Shown: positions 36,498 through 45,388, counted from the stretch's first letter. The stretch: 64,000 nt of DNA from Lautropia dentalis (GCF_003892345.1 NZ_RRUE01000002.1:1444619-1508618); one strand, 5' to 3'. Program-made: numbers and translations. The notes: generated by a model not told the origin, from the letters alone.

Positions 36498-38100
36498 CGC
36501 CAGCCGGCACGGCCCGGCTGGCCACGCCATGAGTCGACACCCCATGAGAAAAACTGCCGCCGGCAAGCCGGCACTGACCGTCCTTTCCCGAGCCCTGCTG
36601 TCTGCCCTGGTGTGCCTGCCGCTGATGGCCCACGCCCAGGGGCTGCGCGTACCGGGTGCCGGAGGCGAGGCCGGGGCATCGCCCTCGTCGCCCGGCAGCG
36701 GCGGATATGGCGGCGGCCTGTCCTCTCCGGCGGGCAATGGCACGTCCGGCCTGTTCGGTGGCAGTTCGTCCGGCAGCAGCACCCCTGACGATGCGGATGC
36801 CGACCGGCCGGCCGATGGCACCCAGCCGCTGGATGGCATCGTGGCCGTGGTCAACCAGGGGGTGATCACCGAAAGCGAGCTGCAGGCCCAGATGCACCTC
36901 ATCGAAGGACGCATGGCCGCCACCCCTGGCGCGCCCACCCCGGCCCCCGACGAGCTGCGCCGGCAGGTGCTGGAGCAGATGATCCTGCAGCTGGCCCAGG
37001 AGCAGTACGCCGACGACTACGGCCTCAAGCCCTCCGCCGCCGAAGTGGACCGTGCCGTGGCCGACGTGGCCCAGAACAACGGCCTGTCCACCCAGCAGCT
37101 CGAAGAGCGGCTGAGAGGCGAGGGCGTCACCTTCGATGCCTTCCGCCGCCAGCTGGTGGCGGAAATCGTCGCGGCCCGCCTGCGCGAGCGTGAAACCGCC
37201 AGCAACGTCACCATCTCCGAGGGCGAGATCGATGCCGAGCTGGCCAAGAGCGGCAAGGTGGCCCAGCCCGAATACGACGTGCGCCAGATTCTCGTCAAGC
37301 TGCCCGAAAATGCCGACGCAAAGACCGTCGAACGCCAGCAGAAGCGCGCCGCCGACCTCGTGGCCAGGGCACGCAAGGGCGAGGACTTCGCCTCTCTGGC
37401 CCAGAACAGCTCCGATGCCGGTGATGCGGCCGGCGGTGGCGAGATCGGCTGGCGCAAGGCCGAACAGCTGCCCGGCCTGTTTGCCGACGCCCTGCGGACC
37501 ATGAAACCGGGCGACGTGACCGACCCGATCCGCAGCCCGGCCGGCTTTCACATCCTGAAGCTGCAGGACAAACGCGCCGATGCGGCTGCCAGCACCGTGG
37601 AACTCATCCACGCCCGCCACATCCTGCTGCCGGTTTCGTCCCCCGAAAGCGAGGCCGAGGCCGAACGGCGGCTGTCGCTCTTCAAGCGTGACGTGGAGGC
37701 CGGCAAGGCCGACTTCGCCACCCTGGCAAAAGACTTTTCCAGCGACAGCTCGGCCAGCAAAGGGGGTGATCTGGGCTGGCTGTATCCGGGCGAGACGGTG
37801 CCCGAATTCGAACAGGCCCTGCAGGGCCTGCACGACGGCGAGATCAGCGAGCCGGTTCGCACCCAGTTCGGCGTGCACCTCGTACAGGTGCTGGGCCGGC
37901 GCACCGACACCGAATCGCCCGAACGCCTGCGCAACGCCGCCCGCCACAAGCTGCGCGAGGCCAAGGGGGGCGATGCCTACAACCAGTGGCTGCGCGAGCT
38001 GCGCGACCGCACCTATGTGGAATATCGCCACAAGAGCGATGCCGCCGCCCGCAACGATGCCGCGGCCCGGGGAGAAACCGCGGTCCGGAGCGGGTCGTGA
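36490..38100 (+). CDS. surA: Periplasmic chaperone and peptidyl-prolyl isomerase SurA
   Basis: Folds outer-membrane proteins, including its neighbour LptD. The first about 50 residues hold the signal peptide (ending LMAHAQG), then a Gly/Ser-rich low-complexity spacer of about 60 residues unusual for SurA. The N-terminal chaperone region follows (LDGIVAVVNQGVITESELQ), then two parvulin domains: ILVKLP...GGGEIGWRKAEQLP, and HARHILLPV...GGDLGWLYPGETVPEFEQ. It has 536 residues against 428 in E. coli. Start ATG 36490 overlaps lptD; ATG 36532 and 36547 are also possible and would give a cleaner signal peptide. Confidence 0.94.
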   Translation: MNDASRHGPAGHAMSRHPMRKTAAGKPALTVLSRALLSALVCLPLMAHAQGLRVPGAGGEAGASPSSPGSGGYGGGLSSPAGNGTSGLFGGSSSGSSTPDDADADRPADGTQPLDGIVAVVNQGVITESELQAQMHLIEGRMAATPGAPTPAPDELRRQVLEQMILQLAQEQYADDYGLKPSAAEVDRAVADVAQNNGLSTQQLEERLRGEGVTFDAFRRQLVAEIVAARLRERETASNVTISEGEIDAELAKSGKVAQPEYDVRQILVKLPENADAKTVERQQKRAADLVARARKGEDFASLAQNSSDAGDAAGGGEIGWRKAEQLPGLFADALRTMKPGDVTDPIRSPAGFHILKLQDKRADAAASTVELIHARHILLPVSSPESEAEAERRLSLFKRDVEAGKADFATLAKDFSSDSSASKGGDLGWLYPGETVPEFEQALQGLHDGEISEPVRTQFGVHLVQVLGRRTDTESPERLRNAARHKLREAKGGDAYNQWLRELRDRTYVEYRHKSDAAARNDAAARGETAVRSGS

Positions 38101-38225
38101 TGGTTCTGCAAATGCACGGCACGCATCCAGCGCGTGCTGTCGGCCTGATGGTTGTAGCGTGGTGGCCGTGGTGGCGGCGGCGTGATGATGGCGTGATGAC
38201 GCCCGTTTGAGTGAAGCATCGGCCC

Positions 38226-39269
38226 ATGAAAAACAGGTCCCCCCATCATCGGGCGCAGGCCGGCCGTGAAAAACGGCCCGGCGGTGTCATCCCGCGCAAG
38301 CGCTTTGGCCAGCATTTTCTGGCCGACCGCGCATACATCGACGCCATCGTCCGGGCCATTGCCCCGAAGCCCGGTGACCGGCTGATCGAAATCGGCCCCG
38401 GCACCGGTGTGCTCACCGCCCCGCTGATTGCCCAGGCTGGGCACATCACCGTCATCGAAATCGACCGGGACCTGGCACCGCGCCTGCAGGCCCTGTTTGG
38501 CGATGCACTCACGCTGGTGCAGCAGGACGTGCTGCAGGTGGATTTTGCTGCGCTGGCGGATGGAACCGGTGGCGGCAGCCTGCCAGGCGCAGCGGCGCCG
38601 GGGGACGACGGGGCAAATGCCGGCATGCCAGCAGGAAAGGGGGAAGTGGACTCCGGCACTTCGGCAGTAGCAAGGGCGGCAGCCACCGGCATGCCAGCGG
38701 CAAGGGCAGCGGCAGCCAGCCGTGCGCACAAACTGCGCATCGTGGGCAATCTGCCCTACAACATTTCCAGTCCATTGCTGCTGCACCTGATTGCCGTGGC
38801 CGACCGCGTGGAAGACCAGCATTTCATGCTGCAGAAGGAGGTGGTGGACCGCATCGTGGCTGCGCCCGGCAGTGACATGGGGCGGCTGACGGTGTTTCTG
38901 CAGAACCACTACCACGTGGCCAAACTGTTCGACGTGCCGCCCGATGCCTTCGACCCGCCGCCGAAGGTGGATTCCAGCGTGGTGCGCATGGTGCCCCGGG
39001 CGCAGCCCGTCACCACCGCCACTGCGCCGCTGCAAGCCGCCCTGTTGGCCGCCTATGCCCAGCGGCGCAAGATGCTGCGTGGCACGCTGGGAAGCTGGCT
39101 GGCCCAGCAGTATCCGGCATTTTCGCTGGAACGGGCGGCTTCGGCCGATCCGCGGCTGATGCCGCTGACGGACCTTAGCCAGCGGCCGGAGCAGATTCCG
39201 GCCGAGGCGTGGTATGCACTGGCGGATGCTCTGGTGGGAGCGACTCAGAACTTGCCCGTCATCGAGTAG
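38226..39269 (+). CDS. rsmA: 16S rRNA dimethyladenosine transferase RsmA (KsgA)
   Basis: Dimethylates two adjacent adenines near the 3' end of 16S rRNA. It has RFGQHFLADRAYIDAIV, the SAM motif EIGPGTGVLTAPL (about 58-70), and the catalytic NLPYNISSPLLLHL. The usual length is about 270; here it is 347. The surplus is an Ala/Gly/Asp-rich loop of about 50 residues between VDFAAL and KLRIVGNLPYN, that is, between the SAM site and the catalytic motif. ATG 38226 is preferred over GTG 38211; neither has a good ribosome site. The 3' end overlaps the convergent adaptor gene by 25 bases. pdxA, often found between surA and rsmA, is absent. Confidence 0.93.
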   Translation: MKNRSPHHRAQAGREKRPGGVIPRKRFGQHFLADRAYIDAIVRAIAPKPGDRLIEIGPGTGVLTAPLIAQAGHITVIEIDRDLAPRLQALFGDALTLVQQDVLQVDFAALADGTGGGSLPGAAAPGDDGANAGMPAGKGEVDSGTSAVARAAATGMPAARAAAASRAHKLRIVGNLPYNISSPLLLHLIAVADRVEDQHFMLQKEVVDRIVAAPGSDMGRLTVFLQNHYHVAKLFDVPPDAFDPPPKVDSSVVRMVPRAQPVTTATAPLQAALLAAYAQRRKMLRGTLGSWLAQQYPAFSLERAASADPRLMPLTDLSQRPEQIPAEAWYALADALVGATQNLPVIE

Positions 39270-40513
39270 ATCGGCTCCAGCACCCATTCGTAGAGGCGCC
39301 GTTTTTCCTGCATCACATCCGCCTCGAAAATCATGCCCGCCTTGAGCTTCGTGTCTTCGCCATTGGCGCGAATGCTCTGTGAATCCAGCTCGACCCTGGC
39401 CTGGTAGTACAGGCTCTGGTTCTCGTTGTCGCTCTGCACCGCGGTGGCCACGTGTGCGGGCAGCTCCGTAATGGCGTAGGGGCTTTGGGTCACGGCCGTG
39501 ACGGACCCCGTGACCATGCCGTACTTCTGGTAGGGGTAGGCATCGAGCCGGATCCGGACTTTCTGTCCCTTTGCCAGAAAGGCGGCCTTGCTCTCTGCCA
39601 CGTACAGGTAGGCGGTGAGTTTTGCGTTGTCCGGTATCAGGCTGGCCAGCAGGGAGGAGGTCGTGACCGTCGTGCCTTCCCGCGCGTGTACGCCGGTGAC
39701 CGTGCCATTGAAGGGGGCTGATGTGATCGACTCCTGCCGGACATCGAGTTCTGCCAGCTCCTGGCGCAGCGAGGCCAGCGAGTTTTCGGATTCCGTCTGC
39801 TGGCTCTGGTGGCGGTTGGTGATGTCCACCATGGACGAGTACAGGGACGATTTTTCGCGGTGCAGTGACGATATCTCCCGCTCTGCCGTGAGCTTCTGCC
39901 GGCTCAGGTCCAGCAGCTCGGACTCGGCCTGCCCCAGCCTGGACAGCGAGGCAAAGCCCTTTTTGGCCTGCTTGCCGATGCGCTCCTTCTGGGAAAGGGC
40001 GATTTCCTCCCGCTGGCCGAGGATCTGCAGCTCGTGCTCCAGCTGGGATATTTCGGAAGTCATGGCCTCCAGCCGCTGTTCGATGAGTTCCTTCTCGCGG
40101 TCGTGATTGGCCGCAGAGCGCTCGATGCGGTCCTGCATGAGCGAGATGCGCTTGCTGATCTGCTTGCGGACCTGCTCGTTCGTCTCGCCGGATTTGCTGA
40201 TCTGGGCGTTGGTGATCCGGAAGAGCGGCTGTCCCTTGCTGACGTGCTCGCCTTCCCGCACCTCGATGCCCGAAACCTGGCCGGGAGCGGGGGAGGTGAC
40301 GCGGAACAGGCCGTTCTCGGGCATGACCAGCCCGTGCACGGTGGCCCTTTTGGTGTAGGTGCCAAAGTAGGCATACAGGATGATGCCCGTCACGACGAGC
40401 AGCATCGAGATGGATATGGTGTAGTAGCTCGGCGGCTGGTGTATGTACACCGAGCCCATGTCGTGAAGCCCCCGTTTTGTGGACGCTTCTTCCCGGAACA
40501 GGCCGTTGTTCAT
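39245..40513 (-). CDS. HlyD/CvaA-type periplasmic adaptor of a bacteriocin exporter
   Basis: Membrane-fusion protein bridging an inner-membrane ABC exporter and a TolC-like channel. One helix near residues 32-51 (YTISISMLLVVTGIILYAYF) is followed by the biotinyl-lipoyl start (RVTSPAPGQVSGIEVREGEH), a long coiled-coil hairpin (about 105-255) and the second lipoyl half (SAPFNGTVTGVHAREGTTV), then a beta-barrel region ending EWVLEPIYSMTGKF. Its 422 residues match CvaA. The gene lies directly after the TolC-like gene (10 bases) on the minus strand, and the C39-peptidase exporter is nearby, so a microcin export role is likely. Confidence 0.88.
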   Translation of the reverse strand: MNNGLFREEASTKRGLHDMGSVYIHQPPSYYTISISMLLVVTGIILYAYFGTYTKRATVHGLVMPENGLFRVTSPAPGQVSGIEVREGEHVSKGQPLFRITNAQISKSGETNEQVRKQISKRISLMQDRIERSAANHDREKELIEQRLEAMTSEISQLEHELQILGQREEIALSQKERIGKQAKKGFASLSRLGQAESELLDLSRQKLTAEREISSLHREKSSLYSSMVDITNRHQSQQTESENSLASLRQELAELDVRQESITSAPFNGTVTGVHAREGTTVTTSSLLASLIPDNAKLTAYLYVAESKAAFLAKGQKVRIRLDAYPYQKYGMVTGSVTAVTQSPYAITELPAHVATAVQSDNENQSLYYQARVELDSQSIRANGEDTKLKAGMIFEADVMQEKRRLYEWVLEPIYSMTGKF

Positions 40514-40523
40514 GAAAAGGGGG

Positions 40524-41879
40524 TTATCCCTCGAAAAGCTTGTCTATGTCCTCGATGTCCGAGGGCGCGAGTATGCCTGCATAGTACTTCAGGTAGATGA
40601 TGGCCTTGAGGTTGTCGTAGACGGCGCGGTTCAGGGCGCTGCGGGCCGAGTACAGCTGCTGGGTGGCATCCAGAATGTCGATGTTGACCCGGTCGCCCAC
40701 GATGACGGCAACGCGGTTGCCCGTCAGCGCCGTCTGTGCGGCCTTGACGGCCCGCTGCCGCGCCGTGATGCGCAGAAGCCCGCTGGTCAGAAGCCGGTGC
40801 TTCTGCTCCAGATTGGTCATGATGTCGTGGGTGATGGCTTCGGCGTTGCGCATCCGGCTCTCGATTTCATGATTCACCTGCCGCACGGTCGCGTTGGTCG
40901 ACCCGCCCGAATACAGCGGTATGCTCACCGCCACGCCGATGCTGCTGGTCCGGTAGCGATGGTCCAGGGTTTCGTCGGTGCGGGGCGTGTTGCGGGTGTG
41001 ATCTGCCACCAGGCTGACCGTGGGCGCGTACTCGGATTTTGCCTTGGTACGTGCAATGCGCGCCTCTTCCACGGACTTGCGCGCCTGGAGCAGCCGCCGG
41101 TTGTTGTTCAGCGCGAGCGACTTCCAGTGGCCGATGTCCTGCGTCTTCAGCTGGGGAAGGTGATCGATGTAGCCGGGCTTGATGGATGCGATGGCGCCAA
41201 TGCCGGAGATTTTGCTCCCGGTGATCTGCGAGAGGTTCTGCATGGCCACGAGCATGGCGTCGTTGGCGTCTTCCAGCGCTACTTCGGAGGCCGCCAGCTG
41301 CGCCTGCGTTTCGGCCACGTCCGTGCGCGTGGCATCGCCAATGCGATAGGCGGACTGGTTGCGCTTGAGTTCTTCCGCGTAGGCATCGTGCTGGGAACGG
41401 GCAATCTGGTACTGGTCCTTGGCGTAGAGTGCCTCGATGTAGGCCTCGAAAACCCGGATCATCAGGTTCTGGGAGGCTTCCATCAGGTTGTACCGGCTGG
41501 CTTCTGCCGCGGCCTTCGACTGCTTCAGCTGGTTCCAGCGACGCAGGTCGAAGAGCGGCTGCTGCAGCGTCACGGACGCACTGTGGCTGCTGTAGCGCCG
41601 CTTGAAGGTCAGATACTCCTCGGACGGCGCGCGGACCGTGATCGACTGGGCGTTCTTTGGTGTGTTCCGGGATTCGGCCGTGATGCTGGGCAGCAGGCTG
41701 GCCCGGCTGATGCTGACGTTTTCCTGAATGGCGGCATGATCGGCCCGGGCCTTCAGGTAGGTGGGGTCGTGGGATGTGGCCTCCATGTAGGCCTCATACG
41801 GGCCAAACGCCAGGGCATTTCCGCAAAGGAGGCACGACAGCAAGGTGGCCAGAAGAAATGGGGGCTTTCGTGATGCCAT
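40524..41879 (-). CDS. TolC-like outer-membrane channel protein
   Basis: Type I secretion outer-membrane factor. The signal peptide is residues 1-24 (LLSCLLCGNALA), followed by two OEP repeats rich in long helices: YMEATSHDPTYLKARAD, LQQPLFDLRRWNQLKQS and YRIGDATRTDVAETQAQLA in the first, and IPLYSGGSTNATVRQ and GDRVNIDILDATQQLYSAR in the second. It has 451 residues. An AAGGAG five bases before ATG 41879 supports the start. It is the first gene of the two-gene operon with the HlyD-type adaptor and reads away from the peptide genes. Confidence 0.9.
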   Translation of the reverse strand: MASRKPPFLLATLLSCLLCGNALAFGPYEAYMEATSHDPTYLKARADHAAIQENVSISRASLLPSITAESRNTPKNAQSITVRAPSEEYLTFKRRYSSHSASVTLQQPLFDLRRWNQLKQSKAAAEASRYNLMEASQNLMIRVFEAYIEALYAKDQYQIARSQHDAYAEELKRNQSAYRIGDATRTDVAETQAQLAASEVALEDANDAMLVAMQNLSQITGSKISGIGAIASIKPGYIDHLPQLKTQDIGHWKSLALNNNRRLLQARKSVEEARIARTKAKSEYAPTVSLVADHTRNTPRTDETLDHRYRTSSIGVAVSIPLYSGGSTNATVRQVNHEIESRMRNAEAITHDIMTNLEQKHRLLTSGLLRITARQRAVKAAQTALTGNRVAVIVGDRVNIDILDATQQLYSARSALNRAVYDNLKAIIYLKYYAGILAPSDIEDIDKLFEG

Positions 41880-42047
41880 GTGTGCTCCTTCGGATCGACT
41901 TCTTATTTTGCCTTGGGTGGGTCAACGAAAAGTGTTTCTGTGTTGCGCGACGTTACTGTTGCCGAGCGGGTGTAAGGTGAAGGTGAAAGGGGTGGATAAC
42001 AAATTTCGCCATCAGGGTGAACGGGGCTCGGGCAGGTCACGTGAAAT

Positions 42048-42088
42048 CGCCTGACATCAAAGGGGGATGGCTTCTTTGATGTCAGGCG
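42048..42088. promoter_or_regulatory. Perfect 15-bp inverted repeat in the microcin-channel gap
   Basis: Arms CGCCTGACATCAAAG and CTTTGATGTCAGGCG enclose an 11-base loop, in the 450-base gap between the peptide-1 gene and the TolC-like gene. It lacks a T run, so it could be a terminator for the peptide transcript or a large operator. The rest of 41880-42330 shows no gene I can support. Confidence 0.6.
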
Positions 42089-42330
42089 CTGATGGCCATT
42101 CATTCTGGGCATGCGTCAGCTCGTGCCGGGAAATTCGCTTGCCGGTGCATTGACTTTGCTGCAGATCATGAATGTGAGTCTGTCTCATCAGTTCTGCTTT
42201 GCAGGGAAAGGGATATGTATCCCTTTCAGCCATCAGTCGGGTCAGGACAGCACCTATCCGGCGTGCGGGTGTGTTGGCCCGGCCACGAAGCGGCGTCAAT
42301 CCATGATGTGATGCCGGTGCCAGAACAGGA

Positions 42331-42540
42331 TTATTTTTGACGCAAAAGATTATCGATCCTGAGACCAAATTTGAAACCTGCAAGGGCATTCGTGAAGACA
42401 GGGTTTCCCGATGCTGCTGGGCCACCCACGATGCCGACCATAGTTCCAAGCGCTTTCCCAATATCCCAGCCCGCATTGGCGAAATGGTTGCTATCACCAC
42501 CAGCAATGGTATTCAGTTCGTTTTGATTCAGCTCACGCAT
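42331..42540 (-). CDS. Double-glycine-leader microcin/bacteriocin precursor, peptide 1
   Basis: A 69-residue precursor. The leader MRELNQNELNTIAGG has the conserved hydrophobic spacing and ends in Gly-Gly, the cut site of C39-peptidase exporters, as in class II microcins. The predicted mature peptide is 54 residues, starts DSNHFANAGW, has no Cys, contains two GxxxG-type motifs (GKALG, GIVGG) and a hydrophobic centre, and ends basic (LLRQK). ATG 42540 is the start: AAGGAG stands six bases before it, while the upstream ATG 42546 touches the Shine-Dalgarno and is unusable. It is encoded beside the channel, adaptor and exporter genes. The activity and the target are not known; similarity is to the leader class, not to a named toxin. 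Confidence 0.85.
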   Translation of the reverse strand: MRELNQNELNTIAGGDSNHFANAGWDIGKALGTMVGIVGGPAASGNPVFTNALAGFKFGLRIDNLLRQK

Positions 42541-42703
42541 GATCATCTCCTTGAAAGATGTGGATTTTAAAAAATGTGAATTTAATTTTGTTTTCCTGAA
42601 AATCGTTGGTGTGATGTTTTACCAATCTGACTTGCTTGTGAAGGAAAGTGTGTATCTTGGCATGCTGATCACGTTGCCAAAAATCGATTCGTTCAAGACG
42701 GGT

Positions 42704-42955
42704 TTACCATGACCCTCCACCGAATCCTCCTCCAATTGATGGCTTGTTCTCGTCTTGACGGCCTAAAATATTGGAGATGGTTCCTGCAATAGAACCAAGT
42801 ACCCCGCCAGCGGCGCCCCAGGATGCCGACATCGTACGGATGTCATCTTCAAGATCACCGCCCGCAATGGCTGTCAGTTCATTTGTTACCGAACGGACCG
42901 AACTAGCCTGAACGTGTGAAGGAATCTTACGTTCGAATTCGCTGCCTGATCTCAC
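42704..42955 (-). CDS. Second double-glycine-leader microcin-like precursor, start uncertain
   Basis: The frame contains VRSVTNELTAIAGG, which aligns with the peptide-1 leader, followed by a 50-residue mature region starting DLEDDIRTMSASWG, with GxxxG-type motifs (GAAGG, GSIAG) and a Gly-rich end, GGGFGGGSW. No ATG/GTG/TTG sits where a normal leader would begin (the codon is GTC). The nearest in-frame start is GTG 42955, giving an 83-residue precursor with an over-long leader; the frame is open to 43144. Either the leader is unusual or the natural start codon was lost. It is 163 bases upstream of peptide 1 on the same strand, so the two could form a two-peptide bacteriocin. Confidence 0.65.
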   Translation of the reverse strand: MRSGSEFERKIPSHVQASSVRSVTNELTAIAGGDLEDDIRTMSASWGAAGGVLGSIAGTISNILGRQDENKPSIGGGFGGGSW

Positions 42956-43245
42956 CCACCCCTGCCATGTTTCGCGGGGTTCCTGTGCAAAGTGGCGATG
43001 GTTTTTGTTGTCTTTTTGCCAATAAAAGAGAAAAAGATTGGAGCGACAACCGGATTGGTGCAGCAGGTACTGCCACATCTGTCGGCATGAACACGGTCTT
43101 TGTCCAGAAAGCTTCATGTTTTCCTGAAATAAATAATGAAACAAAACATTGCCGTGACGCTGTTTCGTTGCGGCGTATGTCAGGTCTCATTTCCCCGTCC
43201 CGTATCATCGACTGTCTGTCTTGTGACGATTTTGGTGTCTGCGCG

Positions 43246-43269
43246 GGGGCCAATGAGCCCATGACGCGC
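43246..43269 (+). repeat. Dispersed 24-bp intergenic repeat, copy 4
   Basis: A copy with core CCAATGAGCCCATGAC (19 of 24 bases like copy 1) ends 16 bases before the exporter start. Its first half can pair as GGGC-caatga-GCCC, a different stem from copy 1 but at the same place. The remaining 42956-43245 segment is comparatively AT-rich and holds no supported gene on the plus strand. Confidence 0.5.
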
Positions 43270-43285
43270 TCTACATGGGTAGCTG

Positions 43286-45388
43286 ATGAAGGTTCAGAGC
43301 ATTCTGCAGTCGGAAAATCAGGAGTGTGGTCTTGCCTGTCTGGCGATGATCGCCACGGCGTACGGCCACAACGTCAGTCTGGCCGAGCTGCGGCGCAAAA
43401 TGCCGCCGTCGGTGCGAGGCGTCAACCTGGCGCAGCTGATCAACTACGCACAGCGCACGGGTTTCTCCGCCCGTCCCGTCCGGCTGGAGCTGGAAGAGCT
43501 GGAAAAGCTGCAGGTTCCCTGTGTGCTGCACTGGGACATGAACCACTATGTGGTGATGGAGCGGGTGAGGGGCAAGAAGGTCGTGATTCACGATCCGGGC
43601 AAGGGCAAGCGCGTCATGTCCCTGCGGGAGGTGTCACCGCACTTCACCGGCATTGCGCTGGAGCTTTCGCCCAATGCCTCGTTCCAGAAGGTCAAGAAGG
43701 CGCCGCGCGTGAAGCTGCGCGAGCTGACCGGCACCATGGTCGGCCTGAAAATGGCACTGACCAACATTCTGGTCATGGCCATCGGGCTGGAGATCGTGGG
43801 GCTGCTGGTGCCCCAGGTCACCCAATGGGTGGTGGACGGCGCGCTGGTCACGTCCGACAAGGATCTGCTGCTGGTGGCTGTGCTGGGCGGCGGTGTGCTG
43901 GCGCTGGTGGAGTTTCTCATCCGCATGGCGCGGGGGTGGATGACCCTGCGGCTGAACCAGCAGCTGGCCATCCAGTGGGCGGCCAATCTGTTCCAGCATC
44001 TGATGGGTCTGCCCTGGCTGTTCTTCGACAAGCGGTCGCTGGGCGATATTTCCACACGCTTCCAGTCGCTGGAATCCATACGCAAGACCCTGGCCGAGGG
44101 CGCCATTTCCGGTCTCATGGATGGCGCCGTGACCATCCTGACGCTGGGGATGATGCTGCTGTACAGCCCGAAACTCGCGGGCATCGTGGTGGTGGCGGTG
44201 CTGCTGTACCTGATTGCCCGGTTTGTGTTCTACCGGCCGTTGCGGGATGCTTCGGAGGAACGGATCGTGCTGTTTGGGCGGGAGAATTCGTATTTTCTGG
44301 AATCGATTCGTGCCGTGGTGCCCATCAAGCAGTACGGCATGACGCCGTGGCGGGTGTCCAACTGGCGTAACCGGATGGCCGACACCCAGAACCGGGATGT
44401 GAAGACAGAAAAGCTGAAGATGATCTTCTCCAGCGTCAATACCCTCATTTTCGGCATCGAGTCGATGGCGCTGCTGTACGTGGGCGGCATGCAGGTGCTG
44501 TCGCGGGAGCTGTCGCTGGGGATGCTGCTGGCCTTCATCGCTTACAAGGAGCAGTTCACCAAGCGGGCCAGTTCATTCATCGATCTGGTCATCGACATCC
44601 GCATGCTGGGCATGCATGCCGAGCGCATTGCCGAAATAGCCCTCGAGGAGCCCGAGGACAGGGAGTTCGGGGTCGAGCGCCGGCAGCTGAAGTCGCTGAC
44701 GGGGGACATCGAATTCAGAAACGTGAGCTTTCGCTATTCGGAGCACGACCCGTGGATTCTGAAAGATCTGTCGCTGACCATCCCGGACGGGCAGTCGGTG
44801 GCGGTGGTTGGCCCGTCCGGGTGCGGCAAGACCACGGTGCTGAAGCTGCTGACGGGGATGCTGCGCCCGGTCAGCGGAGAGGTGTTCATTGGTGGGGTCA
44901 ACATCCGCACGCTGCACATCGATGACATCCGCAGAATGGCGGGGGTCATCATGCAGGACGACCAGCTGCTGGCCGGCACGCTGGCCCAGAACATCACGTG
45001 CTTCGAGCCGGAAGTCGACTGGGACCGGCTCAGGCAGGCTGCCACCCAGGCGTGCATCCACGACACCATCGAGTCGATGGCGATGGGGTATGAGACGCTG
45101 GTGTCCGAGCTGGGGGTGAGCATTTCCGGTGGTCAGAAGCAGCGCATCCTGCTGGCACGTCTGCTGTACCGGGCGCCGAAGATCATCGTGCTGGACGAGG
45201 CAACGAGCCACCTCGACCTGGAAAGCGAGCTGCATGTGGTGCAGGCGCTCCGGTCCGTGCCCGTGACCCGGGTGTCCATTGCACACCGGCCGCAGACCAT
45301 TGCACTTTCCGAGCGGATCGTGCGGATCGATCAGGGGAAGGTTGCGGAAGATGTCATGACGGCAGACCTGCAGAAGGGGGCTGGCTGA
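43286..45388 (+). CDS. Peptidase-containing ABC exporter (CvaB type)
   Basis: Inner-membrane ATP-driven exporter that removes the double-glycine leader while exporting a bacteriocin. The N-terminal C39 cysteine peptidase has Cys14 (ENQECGLACLAMI), His87 (WDMNHYVVM) and Asp103 (VIHDPGKGK). The six-helix ABC transmembrane domain spans about residues 150-450. The ATPase has Walker A GPSGCGKTT (about 510), signature SISGGQKQR (about 612) and Walker B KIIVLDEATSHLD (about 632). Its 700 residues match CvaB (698). It is transcribed divergently from the two peptide genes. No clear Shine-Dalgarno precedes ATG 43286; the residues MKVQSILQSE fit the family start. Confidence 0.93.
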   Translation: MKVQSILQSENQECGLACLAMIATAYGHNVSLAELRRKMPPSVRGVNLAQLINYAQRTGFSARPVRLELEELEKLQVPCVLHWDMNHYVVMERVRGKKVVIHDPGKGKRVMSLREVSPHFTGIALELSPNASFQKVKKAPRVKLRELTGTMVGLKMALTNILVMAIGLEIVGLLVPQVTQWVVDGALVTSDKDLLLVAVLGGGVLALVEFLIRMARGWMTLRLNQQLAIQWAANLFQHLMGLPWLFFDKRSLGDISTRFQSLESIRKTLAEGAISGLMDGAVTILTLGMMLLYSPKLAGIVVVAVLLYLIARFVFYRPLRDASEERIVLFGRENSYFLESIRAVVPIKQYGMTPWRVSNWRNRMADTQNRDVKTEKLKMIFSSVNTLIFGIESMALLYVGGMQVLSRELSLGMLLAFIAYKEQFTKRASSFIDLVIDIRMLGMHAERIAEIALEEPEDREFGVERRQLKSLTGDIEFRNVSFRYSEHDPWILKDLSLTIPDGQSVAVVGPSGCGKTTVLKLLTGMLRPVSGEVFIGGVNIRTLHIDDIRRMAGVIMQDDQLLAGTLAQNITCFEPEVDWDRLRQAATQACIHDTIESMAMGYETLVSELGVSISGGQKQRILLARLLYRAPKIIVLDEATSHLDLESELHVVQALRSVPVTRVSIAHRPQTIALSERIVRIDQGKVAEDVMTADLQKGAG

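Noticed and set aside
34017-36938. A 973-codon open frame on the minus strand
   Set aside because: Antisense to lptD and surA, which are clear; its translation has no family features.
42057-42506. A 149-codon frame on the minus strand in the microcin gap
   Set aside because: It overlaps the peptide-1 gene in another frame, spans the perfect hairpin, lacks a ribosome site and has no double-glycine leader.
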